Of a stretch of DNA of 64,000 nucleotides, positions 29,056-38,108 are shown one piece after another (position 1 is the first letter of the stretch; each line of letters opens with the position of its first letter). This DNA comes from Planctomycetaceae bacterium (GTDB lineage Bacteria; Planctomycetota; Planctomycetia; Planctomycetales; Planctomycetaceae): assembly GCA_021732845.1 (NCBI GenBank), contig JAKFUF010000147.1, positions 1 to 64,000 of the forward strand, written 5' to 3'. The position numbers and the translations under genes were made by a program. The notes beneath the pieces are model-generated. The model did not search any database. It was not told the DNA's origin and saw only the letters and a program-made list of their open reading frames with translations.

Positions 29056-30468
29056 TCAGATATCGTAATACAGCGCGAATTCGTAGGGGTGCGGCCGCTG
29101 GCGGATGGCGTCGACCTCGTTTTCGGTCTTGTACCAAATCCAAGTGTCGATCACGTCTTCATTAAAGACGTCGCCACGGAGCAGGAATTCGTGGTCCTGC
29201 CGCAATGCCTCCAGTGACACTTCCAACGAAGCGGGAGTCTTGGGGTAGTCGCCCAGTTCTTCCGGGAGCAGGTCGTACATGTCCTTGTCGAGCGGCTGGC
29301 CGGGGTCAATGCGGTTTTGAATGCCGTCGAGCGCCGCCATCAACATGGCGGCGAAGGCCAGATAACCATTGGACGAAGAGTCGGGAATGCGGAACTCAAA
29401 CCGCTTCCCTTCGCGGCTCGGGTCGTACACAGGAATCCGCACGGCGGCCGAACGGTTGCGGCTGCTGTAGGTCAGGTTGACGGGGGCATCGAACCCGGGA
29501 ATAAGCCGCTTGTAGCTGTTGGTTGTCGGGCAGCAAAAGGCCATCAAGGCGGGAGCATGCTTCAGTATCCCGCCGATGGCGTGCATCGCCATGGGGCTTA
29601 ACCCCGCGTACCCAGAGCCCGCGAAGAGCGGCTCGTTCTTTTTCCATAGCGAAAGATGAATGTGGAGCCCGGAGCCGTTGTCGTTCCACAGGGGCTTAGG
29701 CATGAAGGTGGCCGACTTGCCGTGCCGCGCCGCCACGTTCTTGACGATGTATTTGTAGAGCAGCAGATGGTCGGCCATTTTGACCAACGGCTGGTACTTC
29801 ATGTCGATTTCGCACTGCCCGGCCGAGGCACCCTCATGATGTTGCGATTCGACTTCGACGCCGCAGTCCTGCAGCGTGAGCATCATCTCCGTCCGCAGAT
29901 CCTGCAGGCTGTCGGTGGGAGGAACCGGAAAGTAGCCCTCTTTGTGGCGGATCCGGTAGCCACGGTTCCCGCTGCCCTCCGGTCGGCCACGGGTCCACTG
30001 CCCTTCGCCACTTTCAATGTGGTAATATCCCTCGTGTTCGTTCTGGTCAAAACGGACATCGTCGAACACGAAGAACTCTGCCTCAGCCCCGATGAAAGCG
30101 GTGTCGGCCAGGCCGGTCGACTTCATGTAGTTTTCGGCCTTGATCGCCACATTCCGCGGATCTTTGGCGTAGGCCTGCCGCGTCAAAGGATCAAGGATGT
30201 TGCAGGTCAACGCCAGCGTCTGCTTCATGAACGGGTCGACGATCGCCGTATTGGCCTGTGGCACAACCAGCATGTCACTCTCGTTGATCGCCTTCCAACC
30301 CCGGATCGAGGAGCCATTAAAACCCAGCCCGTCTTCGAAACTGGCTTCCGTCAGCACTTGGATCGGGATCGTGAAATGTTTTTGCGTTCCAGGGAAGTCC
30401 ATGAAACGCAGATCGACCGCCTTGATTTCGCGCTCGCGGCACAGGGCCAATACCTTGCTCGGCGTCAT
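29056..30468 (-). CDS. glnA: glutamine synthetase type I
   Basis: A 470-residue glutamine synthetase (glutamate, ammonia and ATP to glutamine). Landmarks are FNGSSIRGWK, IGAEAEFFVFD, the QHHEGASAGQCEIDM segment, NDNGSGLHIHLSLWK and RIPVYDPSREGKRFEFR. Tyr398 in KDMYDLLPEE lines up with the adenylylation tyrosine of the beta subtype, so activity may be controlled by GlnE, which is not in the window. The start is MTPSKVLALCRE; the frame is open 47 residues further upstream, but that part is not family-like. The nearest gene, LigD-PE-like, diverges. Confidence 0.96.
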   Translation of the reverse strand: MTPSKVLALCREREIKAVDLRFMDFPGTQKHFTIPIQVLTEASFEDGLGFNGSSIRGWKAINESDMLVVPQANTAIVDPFMKQTLALTCNILDPLTRQAYAKDPRNVAIKAENYMKSTGLADTAFIGAEAEFFVFDDVRFDQNEHEGYYHIESGEGQWTRGRPEGSGNRGYRIRHKEGYFPVPPTDSLQDLRTEMMLTLQDCGVEVESQHHEGASAGQCEIDMKYQPLVKMADHLLLYKYIVKNVAARHGKSATFMPKPLWNDNGSGLHIHLSLWKKNEPLFAGSGYAGLSPMAMHAIGGILKHAPALMAFCCPTTNSYKRLIPGFDAPVNLTYSSRNRSAAVRIPVYDPSREGKRFEFRIPDSSSNGYLAFAAMLMAALDGIQNRIDPGQPLDKDMYDLLPEELGDYPKTPASLEVSLEALRQDHEFLLRGDVFNEDVIDTWIWYKTENEVDAIRQRPHPYEFALYYDI

Positions 30469-30701
30469 ACGCTGCTCAAACTCGTTCAATGATGAAACCA
30501 GTCTCGCGAAACTGCGCGCGATGACCATTAGAACTCTGATTCGCTGAAACTGCGACCACGCACGGCGGAATTCGTTTGGGGCACTCACCCAAGTCGACGA
30601 GGGGCGCACCGAAATTGCGCACCTGACAGTCGGTCAGGGTGGGCAGCGAATGCCGCGCCGTTAGGCACAAAAACACCTCTGTCCACGAAAGTTCTGGAAT
30701 T

Positions 30702-31058
30702 GTGCGTCGCTTTGTGATCCTCATTCACGACCATCCGTTTTTGCACTGGGATTTGATGCTCGAAAACGAGGCATCTTTGCGTAGTTGGAGGCTGCTGACG
30801 GATCCAGAATGGCTGATGCGTGGCGACGGGATCCCCGCTGAGGCGATCCCGGATCATCGCAAAGTCTACCTAGACTACCAAGGCCCCGTCAGCGGTGACC
30901 GGGGCTCGGTGTCACAGTGGGACGCTGGCACGTTCGCATTGGCTGGCGAAACCCCGACCGCGATCGGTCTTGAACTGGACGGAAAACACATTCAGGGATT
31001 CTTCAAGTTGACGTGTAAAGACGGCCAGTGGATGCTACGACGAGACAGCCGGTCTTGA
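30702..31058 (+). CDS. stand-alone LigD 3'-phosphoesterase-like protein
   Basis: A protein of about 118 residues with the core of the DNA-ligase-D 3'-phosphoesterase domain: FVILIHDHPFLHWDLMLE (histidine cluster), SWRLLTDPEW, and HRKVYLDYQGPVSGDRGSV. In LigD this domain trims 3' ends before ligation in end joining. Here it stands alone, without ligase or polymerase domains. The start is taken at GTG 30702; another GTG at 30639 adds 21 residues without family resemblance. It is transcribed away from glnA. Confidence 0.8.
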   Translation: MRRFVILIHDHPFLHWDLMLENEASLRSWRLLTDPEWLMRGDGIPAEAIPDHRKVYLDYQGPVSGDRGSVSQWDAGTFALAGETPTAIGLELDGKHIQGFFKLTCKDGQWMLRRDSRS

Positions 31059-31185
31059 CACGATCTGTCCAACAGATACCCTTCCGCCACTCTCCCACAC
31101 ATCAAATCACCTTGAAGTATCCGATGGCGAAATTCTTCGCGCCCGGAACTCCACTCGAACTGCCGCATCCCTGCGGGAACGCGCT

Positions 31186-32103
31186 ATGTGTCGACTCTGG
31201 CTCACGCTGCGCTGTGGCTTGCTATCGCTGCTCCTGATGAGTGGATGGGGCTGCGCTTCGCCGATCGACTTTGAACGCACTCCGGTTGCCGCGATCGAAT
31301 CCTCGCTGGTGTTTCATCCTTCAAAATACCCCGAAGGAGATTGGACGCCCTCCAAACTGCCGGTCGAAAACGCCTGGTTCACCGCCCCCGACGGCACGCG
31401 CCTGCATGGCTGGTATGTGCGGCATCCGAAGCCCGCTGGCGTCGCCCTGTTTGCCCACGGCAACGCCGGGAACGTCACCTACTGGGCGGACACTCTGCGC
31501 ATTCTCCATCAACGGCATCATCTCACCGTGCTGGCCTTCGACTACCGTGGCTTCGGCCGCAGCGAAGGGATGCCGTCGGAGCCGGGTCTGCTTCAAGACG
31601 CCCGCGCTGCCCGCGCGTGGCTCGCCAAAGAAGAAGGAATCCAGGAACAAGACATCATCCTGATGGGCCAGTCGCTGGGCGGGGGCGTGGTGGTCGATCT
31701 GGCCGCCACGGATGGTGCCCGCGGCCTTGTTCTCGCCAGCACATTCACCTCGTTGCCCGACGTGGCTCAGGCCCACGTGCCGGCCGTGCCACGGCATTGG
31801 CTGAAAAACCGTTTCGACTCCCTGGCCAAGATCCGCAATTACCACGGTCCGCTGCTGCAGGTGCATGGCGACCAGGACCGCCTGGTGCCCTTTGCCCAGG
31901 GTCAAAAACTCTTTGCCGCCGCCAATGAGCCCAAACGCTTTGTCACTGTTCCCGGCGGCGACCACAACACGCCACTGCCGGAAGCCTATCGCCAGGCACT
32001 GGATGATTTCCTGACATCATTGCCGCCTTATCCAATCTCGGCGGCGGGACGAGCCACGGTCAGCCATAGCGCTGCGGACATTACGGAAGAGATTCAAGAA
32101 TAA
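31186..32103 (+). CDS. lipoprotein alpha/beta hydrolase (Bem46/ABHD13-like)
   Basis: A 305-residue alpha/beta hydrolase with a lipoprotein-type signal ending in WGC (residues 21-23). Serine nucleophile Ser163 lies in GQSLGGG, the acid is Asp231 (HGDQDRLVP), and His260 sits in GGDHNTPL. The oxyanion-side motif AHGNAGN is typical of Bem46-like serine esterases. The substrate is unknown. The TAA stop codon doubles as the left target-site copy of the MITE-like element that starts at the next base. Confidence 0.88.
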   Translation: MCRLWLTLRCGLLSLLLMSGWGCASPIDFERTPVAAIESSLVFHPSKYPEGDWTPSKLPVENAWFTAPDGTRLHGWYVRHPKPAGVALFAHGNAGNVTYWADTLRILHQRHHLTVLAFDYRGFGRSEGMPSEPGLLQDARAARAWLAKEEGIQEQDIILMGQSLGGGVVVDLAATDGARGLVLASTFTSLPDVAQAHVPAVPRHWLKNRFDSLAKIRNYHGPLLQVHGDQDRLVPFAQGQKLFAAANEPKRFVTVPGGDHNTPLPEAYRQALDDFLTSLPPYPISAAGRATVSHSAADITEEIQE

Positions 32104-32662
32104 GGGGCGCGGCAAAAATAACTGTGACACTTGTCTCCCGATCCAGCAGCGAACGCCATCAAGGACAGCGAATGAAGTTGGTGGTGAAGCCGACAGGGCT
32201 GGCAAAACGGTGCGGAAATCGTACGGTCGACGTGTCCGACAAAAGTTGATTTCAAATCTCAAATTTCAAATTTCAAATTTCAAATTTCACAGTCTGTGCG
32301 ACCGCATCGAACGATCGGCCATGCCTCCACAGCGAAATACGTAACTCTCGCCCGGAAGGCCAGATGTCGCGAAAAAGTATTTTACTGTGAAATTTGAAAT
32401 CTGAAATTTGAAATTGCGTTGAAACCAACAAGTGGACTTTTGTCGGACACGTCACGGTCATAAATTAACCACGAATTTTCACGAATAAGGCGAATATCAC
32501 GAATGATCAACTGGCATGGCTTCGCGGGTGATGGAATCCTGCGTGTTGTTATTCGTGACATTCGTCTTATTCGTGAAAATTCGTGGTCCCCACTTCTCGT
32601 TGCCTAACTAAGACCGGCCTTCGGTTAGCATCTTGAAGCGTGCTTTATTCTTTGTCCGGTCC
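32104..32662 (-). mobile_element. MITE-like element behind a stop codon, interrupted by a second element
   Basis: An inverted copy of the 11068-11391 element. The left end GGGGCGCGGCAAAAATAAC starts directly after the hydrolase stop TAA. The right end, read inverted, is GGACCGGACAAAGAATAA and is followed by TAA (32663-32665). Without the inserted 225-base element and its 6-base duplication the copy measures 328 bases, close to the 324-base reference. The internal AACCACGAATTTTC palindrome is at 32467-32587. Confidence 0.85.
32229..32453. mobile_element. CAAATTT element with perfect 18-bp terminal repeats and target duplication
   Basis: A 225-base element with perfect terminal inverted repeats GACGTGTCCGACAAAAGT (32229-32246 and inverted at 32436-32453). 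It is flanked by ACGGTC on both sides (32223-32228, 32454-32459). The empty site is represented by the intact copy at 11068-11391, where the sequence runs uninterrupted through one ACGGTC. Inside are the CAAATTT arms seen in the solo copies. This is the clearest evidence that the family transposes. Confidence 0.88.
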
Positions 32663-32711
32663 TAAGCCAGCACGCCTGGGTTCGAGTCACGGAGTGACTC
32701 GTCGACTTTGT

Positions 32712-32811
32712 AGCGGCTGTGCGCAAGCCCTCCGGTGAGTGCATTGTTGGTGACCGACTGCCGACTGTGAAGCGCGAAAATCAATCACCGGACGGCTTGC
32801 GCCGGGCCGCT
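32712..32811. repeat. AGCGGC-GCGCAAGCC palindrome, copy 1
   Basis: 27-base arms (32712-32738 and 32785-32811) match inverted at 23 of 27 positions, with the conserved core GCGCAAGCC(G/C)TCCGGTGA. A second member lies at 58736-58820. It lies 68 bases before the NHL gene start. Confidence 0.75.
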
Positions 32812-32879
32812 CTAACTTTCTCTTTGAACGCCGAGTCGGGATCATGAGGGGCGACATCCGCCTTTCCTGAGAGCCCGCC

Positions 32880-33992
32880 ATGCGCAGTTTCACGTTGCTT
32901 CTGATTGCCCTCACGCTGTCGGCCCCGTTCGTACTGGCTGACGAGGCGAACGACAAACCAGCCGCGTCCGGTGGAACCGTTTCGACCTTCGCTGGAACCG
33001 GAGTGAAGGGGTTTTCGGGCGACGGCGGTCCGGCGGACCGGGCGCAACTGAACAATGTCTATGGCATCGGTCGCGGTCCCGACGGCGCGCTCTACCTGTG
33101 CGACATGGACAACCACCGCATCCGCCGCGTTGCCCCCGACGGGACCATCACCACATATGCAGGCAGCGACCAGAAGGGGCATGCTGGTGACGGCGGACCG
33201 GCGACGCGAGCCACGCTCGACATGCCGTATGAGGTTGCGTGGGACCGGGACGGGAATTTGTATTTCGTGGAACTTGGCAACCATTGCGTGCGGAAGGTTG
33301 ACACCAAGTCGGGCGTCATCTCCACGGTTGTGGGCACCGGCAAGCCAGGGTTCAGCGGGGATGGCGGTCAGGCTGTCGCCGCCACAATGAGGCAGCCACA
33401 CAGCCTGGCGTTTGATGCCCAGGGGGACTTGTTCGTCTGCGACATCGGCAACCACCGCGTGCGGCAGATCGAGATGCAGACGGGTTTGATCCGAACGTGG
33501 TCGGGAACGGGGGAGGCCAAGACGGCTCCCGATGGCTCACCGATTTCCGGGTCGGCACTGCACGGTCCGCGGGCGATCGCCTTCTCATCCGATGGCACCG
33601 CGTGGCTCGCGCTCCGAGAAGGAAACGCCGTGCTGCAACTCGATCCGCGTGCGGGCACCCTCAAGCGCGCGGCTGGCACAGGGAAGTCAGGTTTCACCGG
33701 CAATGGCGGCCCGGCCCGCGAAGCAAAACTCTCCGGACCGAAAGGTGTGAGCCTGGATGCCGCTGGCAACGTTTACCTGGCCGACACCGAATCGCACACG
33801 ATCCGCTACATCGACATGCAGCGGGGAACGGTCGAACTTTTGGTGGGTGACGGCAAACGCGGCGATGGCCCCGACGGCAACCCGCTCGACTGCCAACTCG
33901 CCCGTCCCCACGGCGTCTTCGTCGACCGCGACGGCACTGTGTTCATCGGCGACAGCGAGAACCACCGGGTGCGTATTTGGCGAAAAAAGTAG
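32880..33992 (+). CDS. secreted NHL-repeat beta-propeller protein
   Basis: A 370-residue exported protein (signal MRSFTLLLIALTLSAPFVLA). About six NHL blades recur, with phrases such as FAGTGVKGFSGDGGPA, PDGALYLCDMDNHRIRRV, GNLYFVELGNHCVRKV and DLFVCDIGNHRVRQI. NHL propellers bind partners or ligands and have no catalytic residues here. The protein is probably periplasmic or surface-attached. It is preceded by repeats and followed by 361 bases without a gene. Confidence 0.87.
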   Translation: MRSFTLLLIALTLSAPFVLADEANDKPAASGGTVSTFAGTGVKGFSGDGGPADRAQLNNVYGIGRGPDGALYLCDMDNHRIRRVAPDGTITTYAGSDQKGHAGDGGPATRATLDMPYEVAWDRDGNLYFVELGNHCVRKVDTKSGVISTVVGTGKPGFSGDGGQAVAATMRQPHSLAFDAQGDLFVCDIGNHRVRQIEMQTGLIRTWSGTGEAKTAPDGSPISGSALHGPRAIAFSSDGTAWLALREGNAVLQLDPRAGTLKRAAGTGKSGFTGNGGPAREAKLSGPKGVSLDAAGNVYLADTESHTIRYIDMQRGTVELLVGDGKRGDGPDGNPLDCQLARPHGVFVDRDGTVFIGDSENHRVRIWRKK

Positions 33993-34353
33993 CGATGAGA
34001 GGAGGGCAGTTCGTGTCTCTCTGGCCGGATCAGACCGTCGCGGCAGGCATGTCGTCGAAGAATGGTCGGGTTTGACAACTTCGACTCGCGCATCGACTTC
34101 GCAATGGATGATCCGCCACGTCCCGCCGTGGTCGTCCGGTTTAACGGCGAATGTGGAACCCGGTACAGGCGGCAATTTCTGCCCCGTCGGCATCCGCTTC
34201 CGCAATCCAGTTGACACCCCTGTGCGGCACTTGTGGCTCGTTGACACTGCAAAATCGCAGTCCTAAGATCGGAATTCCTGCTGGAGTTGAAGCCACGGCT
34301 TCCGACCGGCAGGCTTCGAATCCCCCGCGTGATTGTTCAGGAGAAGGCGCCAA
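33993..34353. other. 361-base intergenic region upstream of acs
   Basis: No gene or known repeat was recognised. Open frames here read into the neighbouring acs frame or are antisense shadows. The last bases hold the acs ribosome-binding site (GGAGAAGG). The acs promoter should be in this interval. Confidence 0.5.
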
Positions 34354-36300
34354 ATGGCCGGCGAGAACATTACCAGTGTGCTCCACGAAACCCGTACGTT
34401 TCCGCCGCCGGCCGAGTTCAGCGCCCTCGCCCACATCAAAAGTGAAGCCGAATACCAGGCCCTGTGGCAGCGGGCCAAGGATGATCCTGCCGGTTTTTGG
34501 GGAGACATGGCGCAGAACCTCGACTGGTTCCGCAAATGGGACAAGGTTCTCGACGGCCAGATGCCCAACACCAAGTGGTTCACGGGCGGGAAGCTCAACG
34601 CCTCCTACAACTGCCTCGACCGGCACCTGTTGACATGGCGGAAAAACAAGGCCGCCATCATCTGGGAGGGCGAACCGGGCGACACCCGCACGCTGACCTA
34701 TCAGGAATTGCACCGCGAGGTCTGCAAGTTCGCGAATGTGCTCAAACGGCTGGGGGTGGTGACAGGCGACCGGGTCACGCTGTACATGCCGATGATCCCG
34801 GAGTTGGCCATTGCGATGCTGGCCTGCGCGCGGATTGGAGCCACGCATTCGATCATTTTTGGCGGGTTCAGCGCCGACGCCGTGGCCGACCGCAACAACG
34901 ATGCGCAGGCCAAAGTGGTGGTCACCGCCGACGGCGGCTGGCGGCGCGGCAAGGAAGTGCCGCTGAAGAAGGCGGTCGACGAGAGCCTCGAACGCTCGCC
35001 TTCCGTGGAACGCGTTGTTTGCGTGCGGCGAACAGGCACACCCGTGACGATGGTGCCAGACCGCGACTACTGGTGGCACGATTTGATGGCCACATCGTCC
35101 GCGGACTGCGACCCCGAAGAACTCGATGCCGAACATCCCCTGTTCATTCTCTATACTTCGGGCAGCACCGGAAAACCCAAAGGTGTGATGCATTCCACCG
35201 CGGGCTACACGCTCGGCACGATGATGACCAGCAAGTGGGTCTTCGACTTGAAGGACGAAGACACTTACTGGTGTACCGCCGACATCGGCTGGGTCACCGG
35301 CCACAGCTATATCGTGTATGGCCCGCTGGCCAATGGTGCGACGACGGTGATGTACGAAGGGGCACCGAACTGGCCGGACGAAGGCCGGTTCTGGCAGATG
35401 ATCGAAAAGTACCGCGTCAACATCTTCTACACCGCACCAACCGCCATCCGGGCGTTCATCAAGTGGGGCGACAACTGGCCCAATTCCCACGATCTCTCCA
35501 GCCTGCGGCTGTTGGGCAGCGTGGGGGAACCAATCAATCCGGAAGCGTGGATGTGGTACCACAGGGTGATTGGCGGCGAGCGCTGCCCGATCGTCGACAC
35601 GTGGTGGCAGACGGAAACGGGGGCGATCATGCTCAGCCCGCTGCCGGGCGTGCAGACGACCAAACCCGGCAGTTGCACGCGCCCGCTGCCTGGCATCGTG
35701 CCGGACATCGTCGACAAGGATGGCAACAGCCTGCCCGACAATGCCGGCGGCTTCCTCGTCATGCGGCAGCCCTGGCCCTCCATGCTGCGCACGCTCTACG
35801 GCGATCACGATCGCTTCGTGAAGACCTATTTTTCCGAGATCCCCGGCTGCTACTTTGCGGGCGACGGCGCGCGGCGGGATGAAGACGGCTGCCACTGGAT
35901 CATGGGCCGAGTCGACGATGTGCTCAATGTCTCCGGACATCGCCTGAGCACCATGGAAGTCGAAAGCGCCCTGGTCTCACACCCGGCCGTGGCTGAAGCG
36001 GCCGTGGTCGGCTTCCCGCATGAGATCAAGGGCGAGGGGATCTGCTGCTTCGTGACCCTGCGCGTCGGCGATGGTGACGACGCCCTGAAGGCCGAGCTGA
36101 CGCAACATGTGCGGAAGCACATTGGGGCGCTCGCCCAGCCCGACATGATCCGCTTCACCGCCTCCATGCCCAAAACGCGGAGCGGCAAAATCATGCGGCG
36201 GCTGCTGCGTGACATCGCCGCCGGCCGCGAACGGACCGGCGACACGTCGACGCTGGAAGACTTTACCGTGCTGGCGACGCTCCGCGCGTCAGACGAATAG
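34354..36300 (+). CDS. acs: acetyl-coenzyme A synthetase
   Basis: A 648-residue AMP-forming acetyl-CoA synthetase (acetate, ATP and CoA to acetyl-CoA). The AMP-binding loop [44 protein letters not shown] and the hinge [20 protein letters not shown] are clear. The C-terminal [13 protein letters not shown] carries the catalytic lysine that is often controlled by acetylation. The start is MAGENITSV, preceded by GGAGAAGG; the upstream extension is not coding. The Uma2-like gene follows 29 bases downstream. Confidence 0.97.
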   Translation: MAGENITSVLHETRTFPPPAEFSALAHIKSEAEYQALWQRAKDDPAGFWGDMAQNLDWFRKWDKVLDGQMPNTKWFTGGKLNASYNCLDRHLLTWRKNKAAIIWEGEPGDTRTLTYQELHREVCKFANVLKRLGVVTGDRVTLYMPMIPELAIAMLACARIGATHSIIFGGFSADAVADRNNDAQAKVVVTADGGWRRGKEVPLKKAVDESLERSPSVERVVCVRRTGTPVTMVPDRDYWWHDLMATSSADCDPEELDAEHPLFILYTSGSTGKPKGVMHSTAGYTLGTMMTSKWVFDLKDEDTYWCTADIGWVTGHSYIVYGPLANGATTVMYEGAPNWPDEGRFWQMIEKYRVNIFYTAPTAIRAFIKWGDNWPNSHDLSSLRLLGSVGEPINPEAWMWYHRVIGGERCPIVDTWWQTETGAIMLSPLPGVQTTKPGSCTRPLPGIVPDIVDKDGNSLPDNAGGFLVMRQPWPSMLRTLYGDHDRFVKTYFSEIPGCYFAGDGARRDEDGCHWIMGRVDDVLNVSGHRLSTMEVESALVSHPAVAEAAVVGFPHEIKGEGICCFVTLRVGDGDDALKAELTQHVRKHIGALAQPDMIRFTASMPKTRSGKIMRRLLRDIAAGRERTGDTSTLEDFTVLATLRASDE

Positions 36301-36329
36301 CGGCTTAAAAGGCCCCCCGGGAATGCATC

Positions 36330-36902
36330 ATGACGGAAACTGACAACCTCATCAGTGCCGAGCAATTTGCCGAGCAGCGTCATGAATTCCCGGACGGCGG
36401 CCGGTGGGCGGAGCTGGAAGCGGGCAAAGTCGTGACCCTCTCGGACACCGATGTGGATCACGGGACCGCCATCCTCAACCTCAGCAAGGCGCTCGCCGGT
36501 GCCGTGCGCCCGATCGACGGCTACGCCTGCTTCGACCAGCGGTTTGTTCTCGCGCGAAATCCAGACACGGTTCGCTCGGCTTCGATGGCGTTTTTCACGG
36601 AGGGACCGGCGTTCGCCGAAATGGACAAGCCCGCCAGTGAAACGCGGCCGGCCCTCCTGGTGGAAATCGCCTCGACCAAAGACCGTCGGCTGGCCATGCG
36701 GGAGCGCGTCGAAACGTGGCTCAACTGGGGCGTCCCCCACGTCTGGGTTCTCGACACGCATGCCAAGACGGTGCATCTGTTCGCCAAGCACCAAGCCTCA
36801 CGTCAGTTGACCGGGACACAGATCCTCTCCGGAGGCGAGATTGTGCCACAGCTCTCGGTGGCGGCGAATGAACTGTTTGATGTTCCGAAGTGGTACCGTT
36901 AA
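36330..36902 (+). CDS. Uma2-family (DUF820) PD-(D/E)xK nuclease-like protein, possibly degenerate
   Basis: A 190-residue protein of the Uma2 family: ISAEQFAEQRHEFPDGGRWAEL, the Asp/Glu strand PALLVEIASTKDRR, and ETWLNWGVPHVWVLDTHAKTVHLF. Most members have PDVAF before the second strand, whose Asp is a metal ligand. Here the place reads RSASMAFF and the aspartate is missing. The fold is probably kept but nuclease activity is doubtful. The role of these abundant planctomycete and cyanobacterial proteins is unknown. Confidence 0.8.
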   Translation: MTETDNLISAEQFAEQRHEFPDGGRWAELEAGKVVTLSDTDVDHGTAILNLSKALAGAVRPIDGYACFDQRFVLARNPDTVRSASMAFFTEGPAFAEMDKPASETRPALLVEIASTKDRRLAMRERVETWLNWGVPHVWVLDTHAKTVHLFAKHQASRQLTGTQILSGGEIVPQLSVAANELFDVPKWYR

Positions 36903-36934
36903 GAACGGCCCATATTCATGAACGGAGTCCCTTG

Positions 36935-38056
36935 ATGTCCCGCCTCTCACGTCGAACTTTTCTGCAGGCCAGCGGTGTGGCTTCATTGGGGACGTTGGCC
37001 GCGCTGCCGGTTGTCGCCAGCCAGACGGCGAAGGCAGCGCCGCGTGCGGCAATCGTGCTCTGCCTGACGGGCGGTCCCAGCCAGATCGACACTTGGGATC
37101 CCAAGCCGGACGCGCCGAGGGAAGTCCGCGGCCCCTTCACGCCGATCGCCACTTCGGTCCCGGGTGTGTTCGTCAGCGAACTGTTTCCGCGGCTCGCCCA
37201 ACGAATGCACAAGGTGCAACTGGTGCGGTCGCTGCATCATGCGGATGTGACGATTCATGAAACCGGTTTGCAGCGGATGCTCACTGGCCGCCGCGAGCCT
37301 GGGCGGCCCTGGCCGCACTTCGGAGCGATGATTGCCAAACAATTTGGTCCCACTCCTGAAGCTGTCCCGGCGAATGTGATTCTTCCCGCACCGTTGGAGT
37401 CTCTCGGAACAGAGGAGTCGCGCGGGCAGGACGCGGGATTTTTGCCGGAGATGTTTGCTCCGGCATCGAGCGCGGCGGTGAGCCACCTGCTGCACCGCGC
37501 GACTCCAGCAGACGAGGCAGCCTACGGCACGCATGAGTTCGGCCGGAACTGCCATGCTGCCAGGCAGCTCATTGAGGCTGGAGTCCGCGTCTGCACCGTC
37601 AACCATTTTCAGACGGTGTTTGACGGACCAAGCTGGGACATGCACGCCAACGGAGCGGCACTTCCCACCACGCTCGCCGACTACCGGGATCTGGTCGCGT
37701 CTCAGTTCGACCAGGCATATTCGGCATTGCTGGATGATCTGGAGGCCCGTGGCCTGCTCAGCGAGACAGTGGTCGCCGTGGTGAGTGAAATGGGGCGCAC
37801 ACCATTTTTGAACGCTCGCGGCGGACGCGATCACTGGAGCGGCGTCTGGTCGAACCTGTTGGCTGGCGGCCGTGTCGAGGTGGGAATAGTTCTGGGGGCG
37901 TCGGATCGACTGGGCGGCGCGCCGGTCGATCAGCCGGTTTCTCCCGATGAATTTTTGGCAAAACTGCTCAGCGCCATGCGGATTGATCCACACAGGCCGG
38001 TGGCCGGCCCGCACGGTGCATTCGAGCCGTGGGTGCATCGGCCGGCGACGGCGTAG
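36935..38056 (+). CDS. DUF1501 protein with Tat signal, short form
   Basis: A 373-residue exported DUF1501 protein (alkaline-phosphatase/sulfatase-like fold). The twin-arginine signal is SRRTFLQASGVASLG. Family blocks are AIVLCLTGGPSQIDTWDPKPDAP, FPRLAQRMHKVQLVRSLHHADVTIHE and VVSEMGRTPFLNARGGRDHWSG. It is about 110 residues shorter than the other two DUF1501 proteins here and has no DUF1549/DUF1553 partner gene. GGAG lies before the chosen ATG. Its enzymatic function is not established. Confidence 0.9.
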   Translation: MSRLSRRTFLQASGVASLGTLAALPVVASQTAKAAPRAAIVLCLTGGPSQIDTWDPKPDAPREVRGPFTPIATSVPGVFVSELFPRLAQRMHKVQLVRSLHHADVTIHETGLQRMLTGRREPGRPWPHFGAMIAKQFGPTPEAVPANVILPAPLESLGTEESRGQDAGFLPEMFAPASSAAVSHLLHRATPADEAAYGTHEFGRNCHAARQLIEAGVRVCTVNHFQTVFDGPSWDMHANGAALPTTLADYRDLVASQFDQAYSALLDDLEARGLLSETVVAVVSEMGRTPFLNARGGRDHWSGVWSNLLAGGRVEVGIVLGASDRLGGAPVDQPVSPDEFLAKLLSAMRIDPHRPVAGPHGAFEPWVHRPATA

Positions 38057-38108
38057 TTCGTGCCGGCGGACATGCGGGCAGGAACTGGCATCGGGGATAG
38101 TTTGGCAC

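Noticed and set aside
31028-31237. Small open frame between the LigD-PE-like gene and the hydrolase
   Set aside because: It overlaps both neighbours, has no ribosome-binding site and no domain; the hydrolase start at 31186 explains the region.
32680-32700. tRNA-like T-loop GGGTTCGAGTC
   Set aside because: No acceptor stem, anticodon arm or CCA-proximal pairing surrounds it; it is part of a short hairpin near a repeat.
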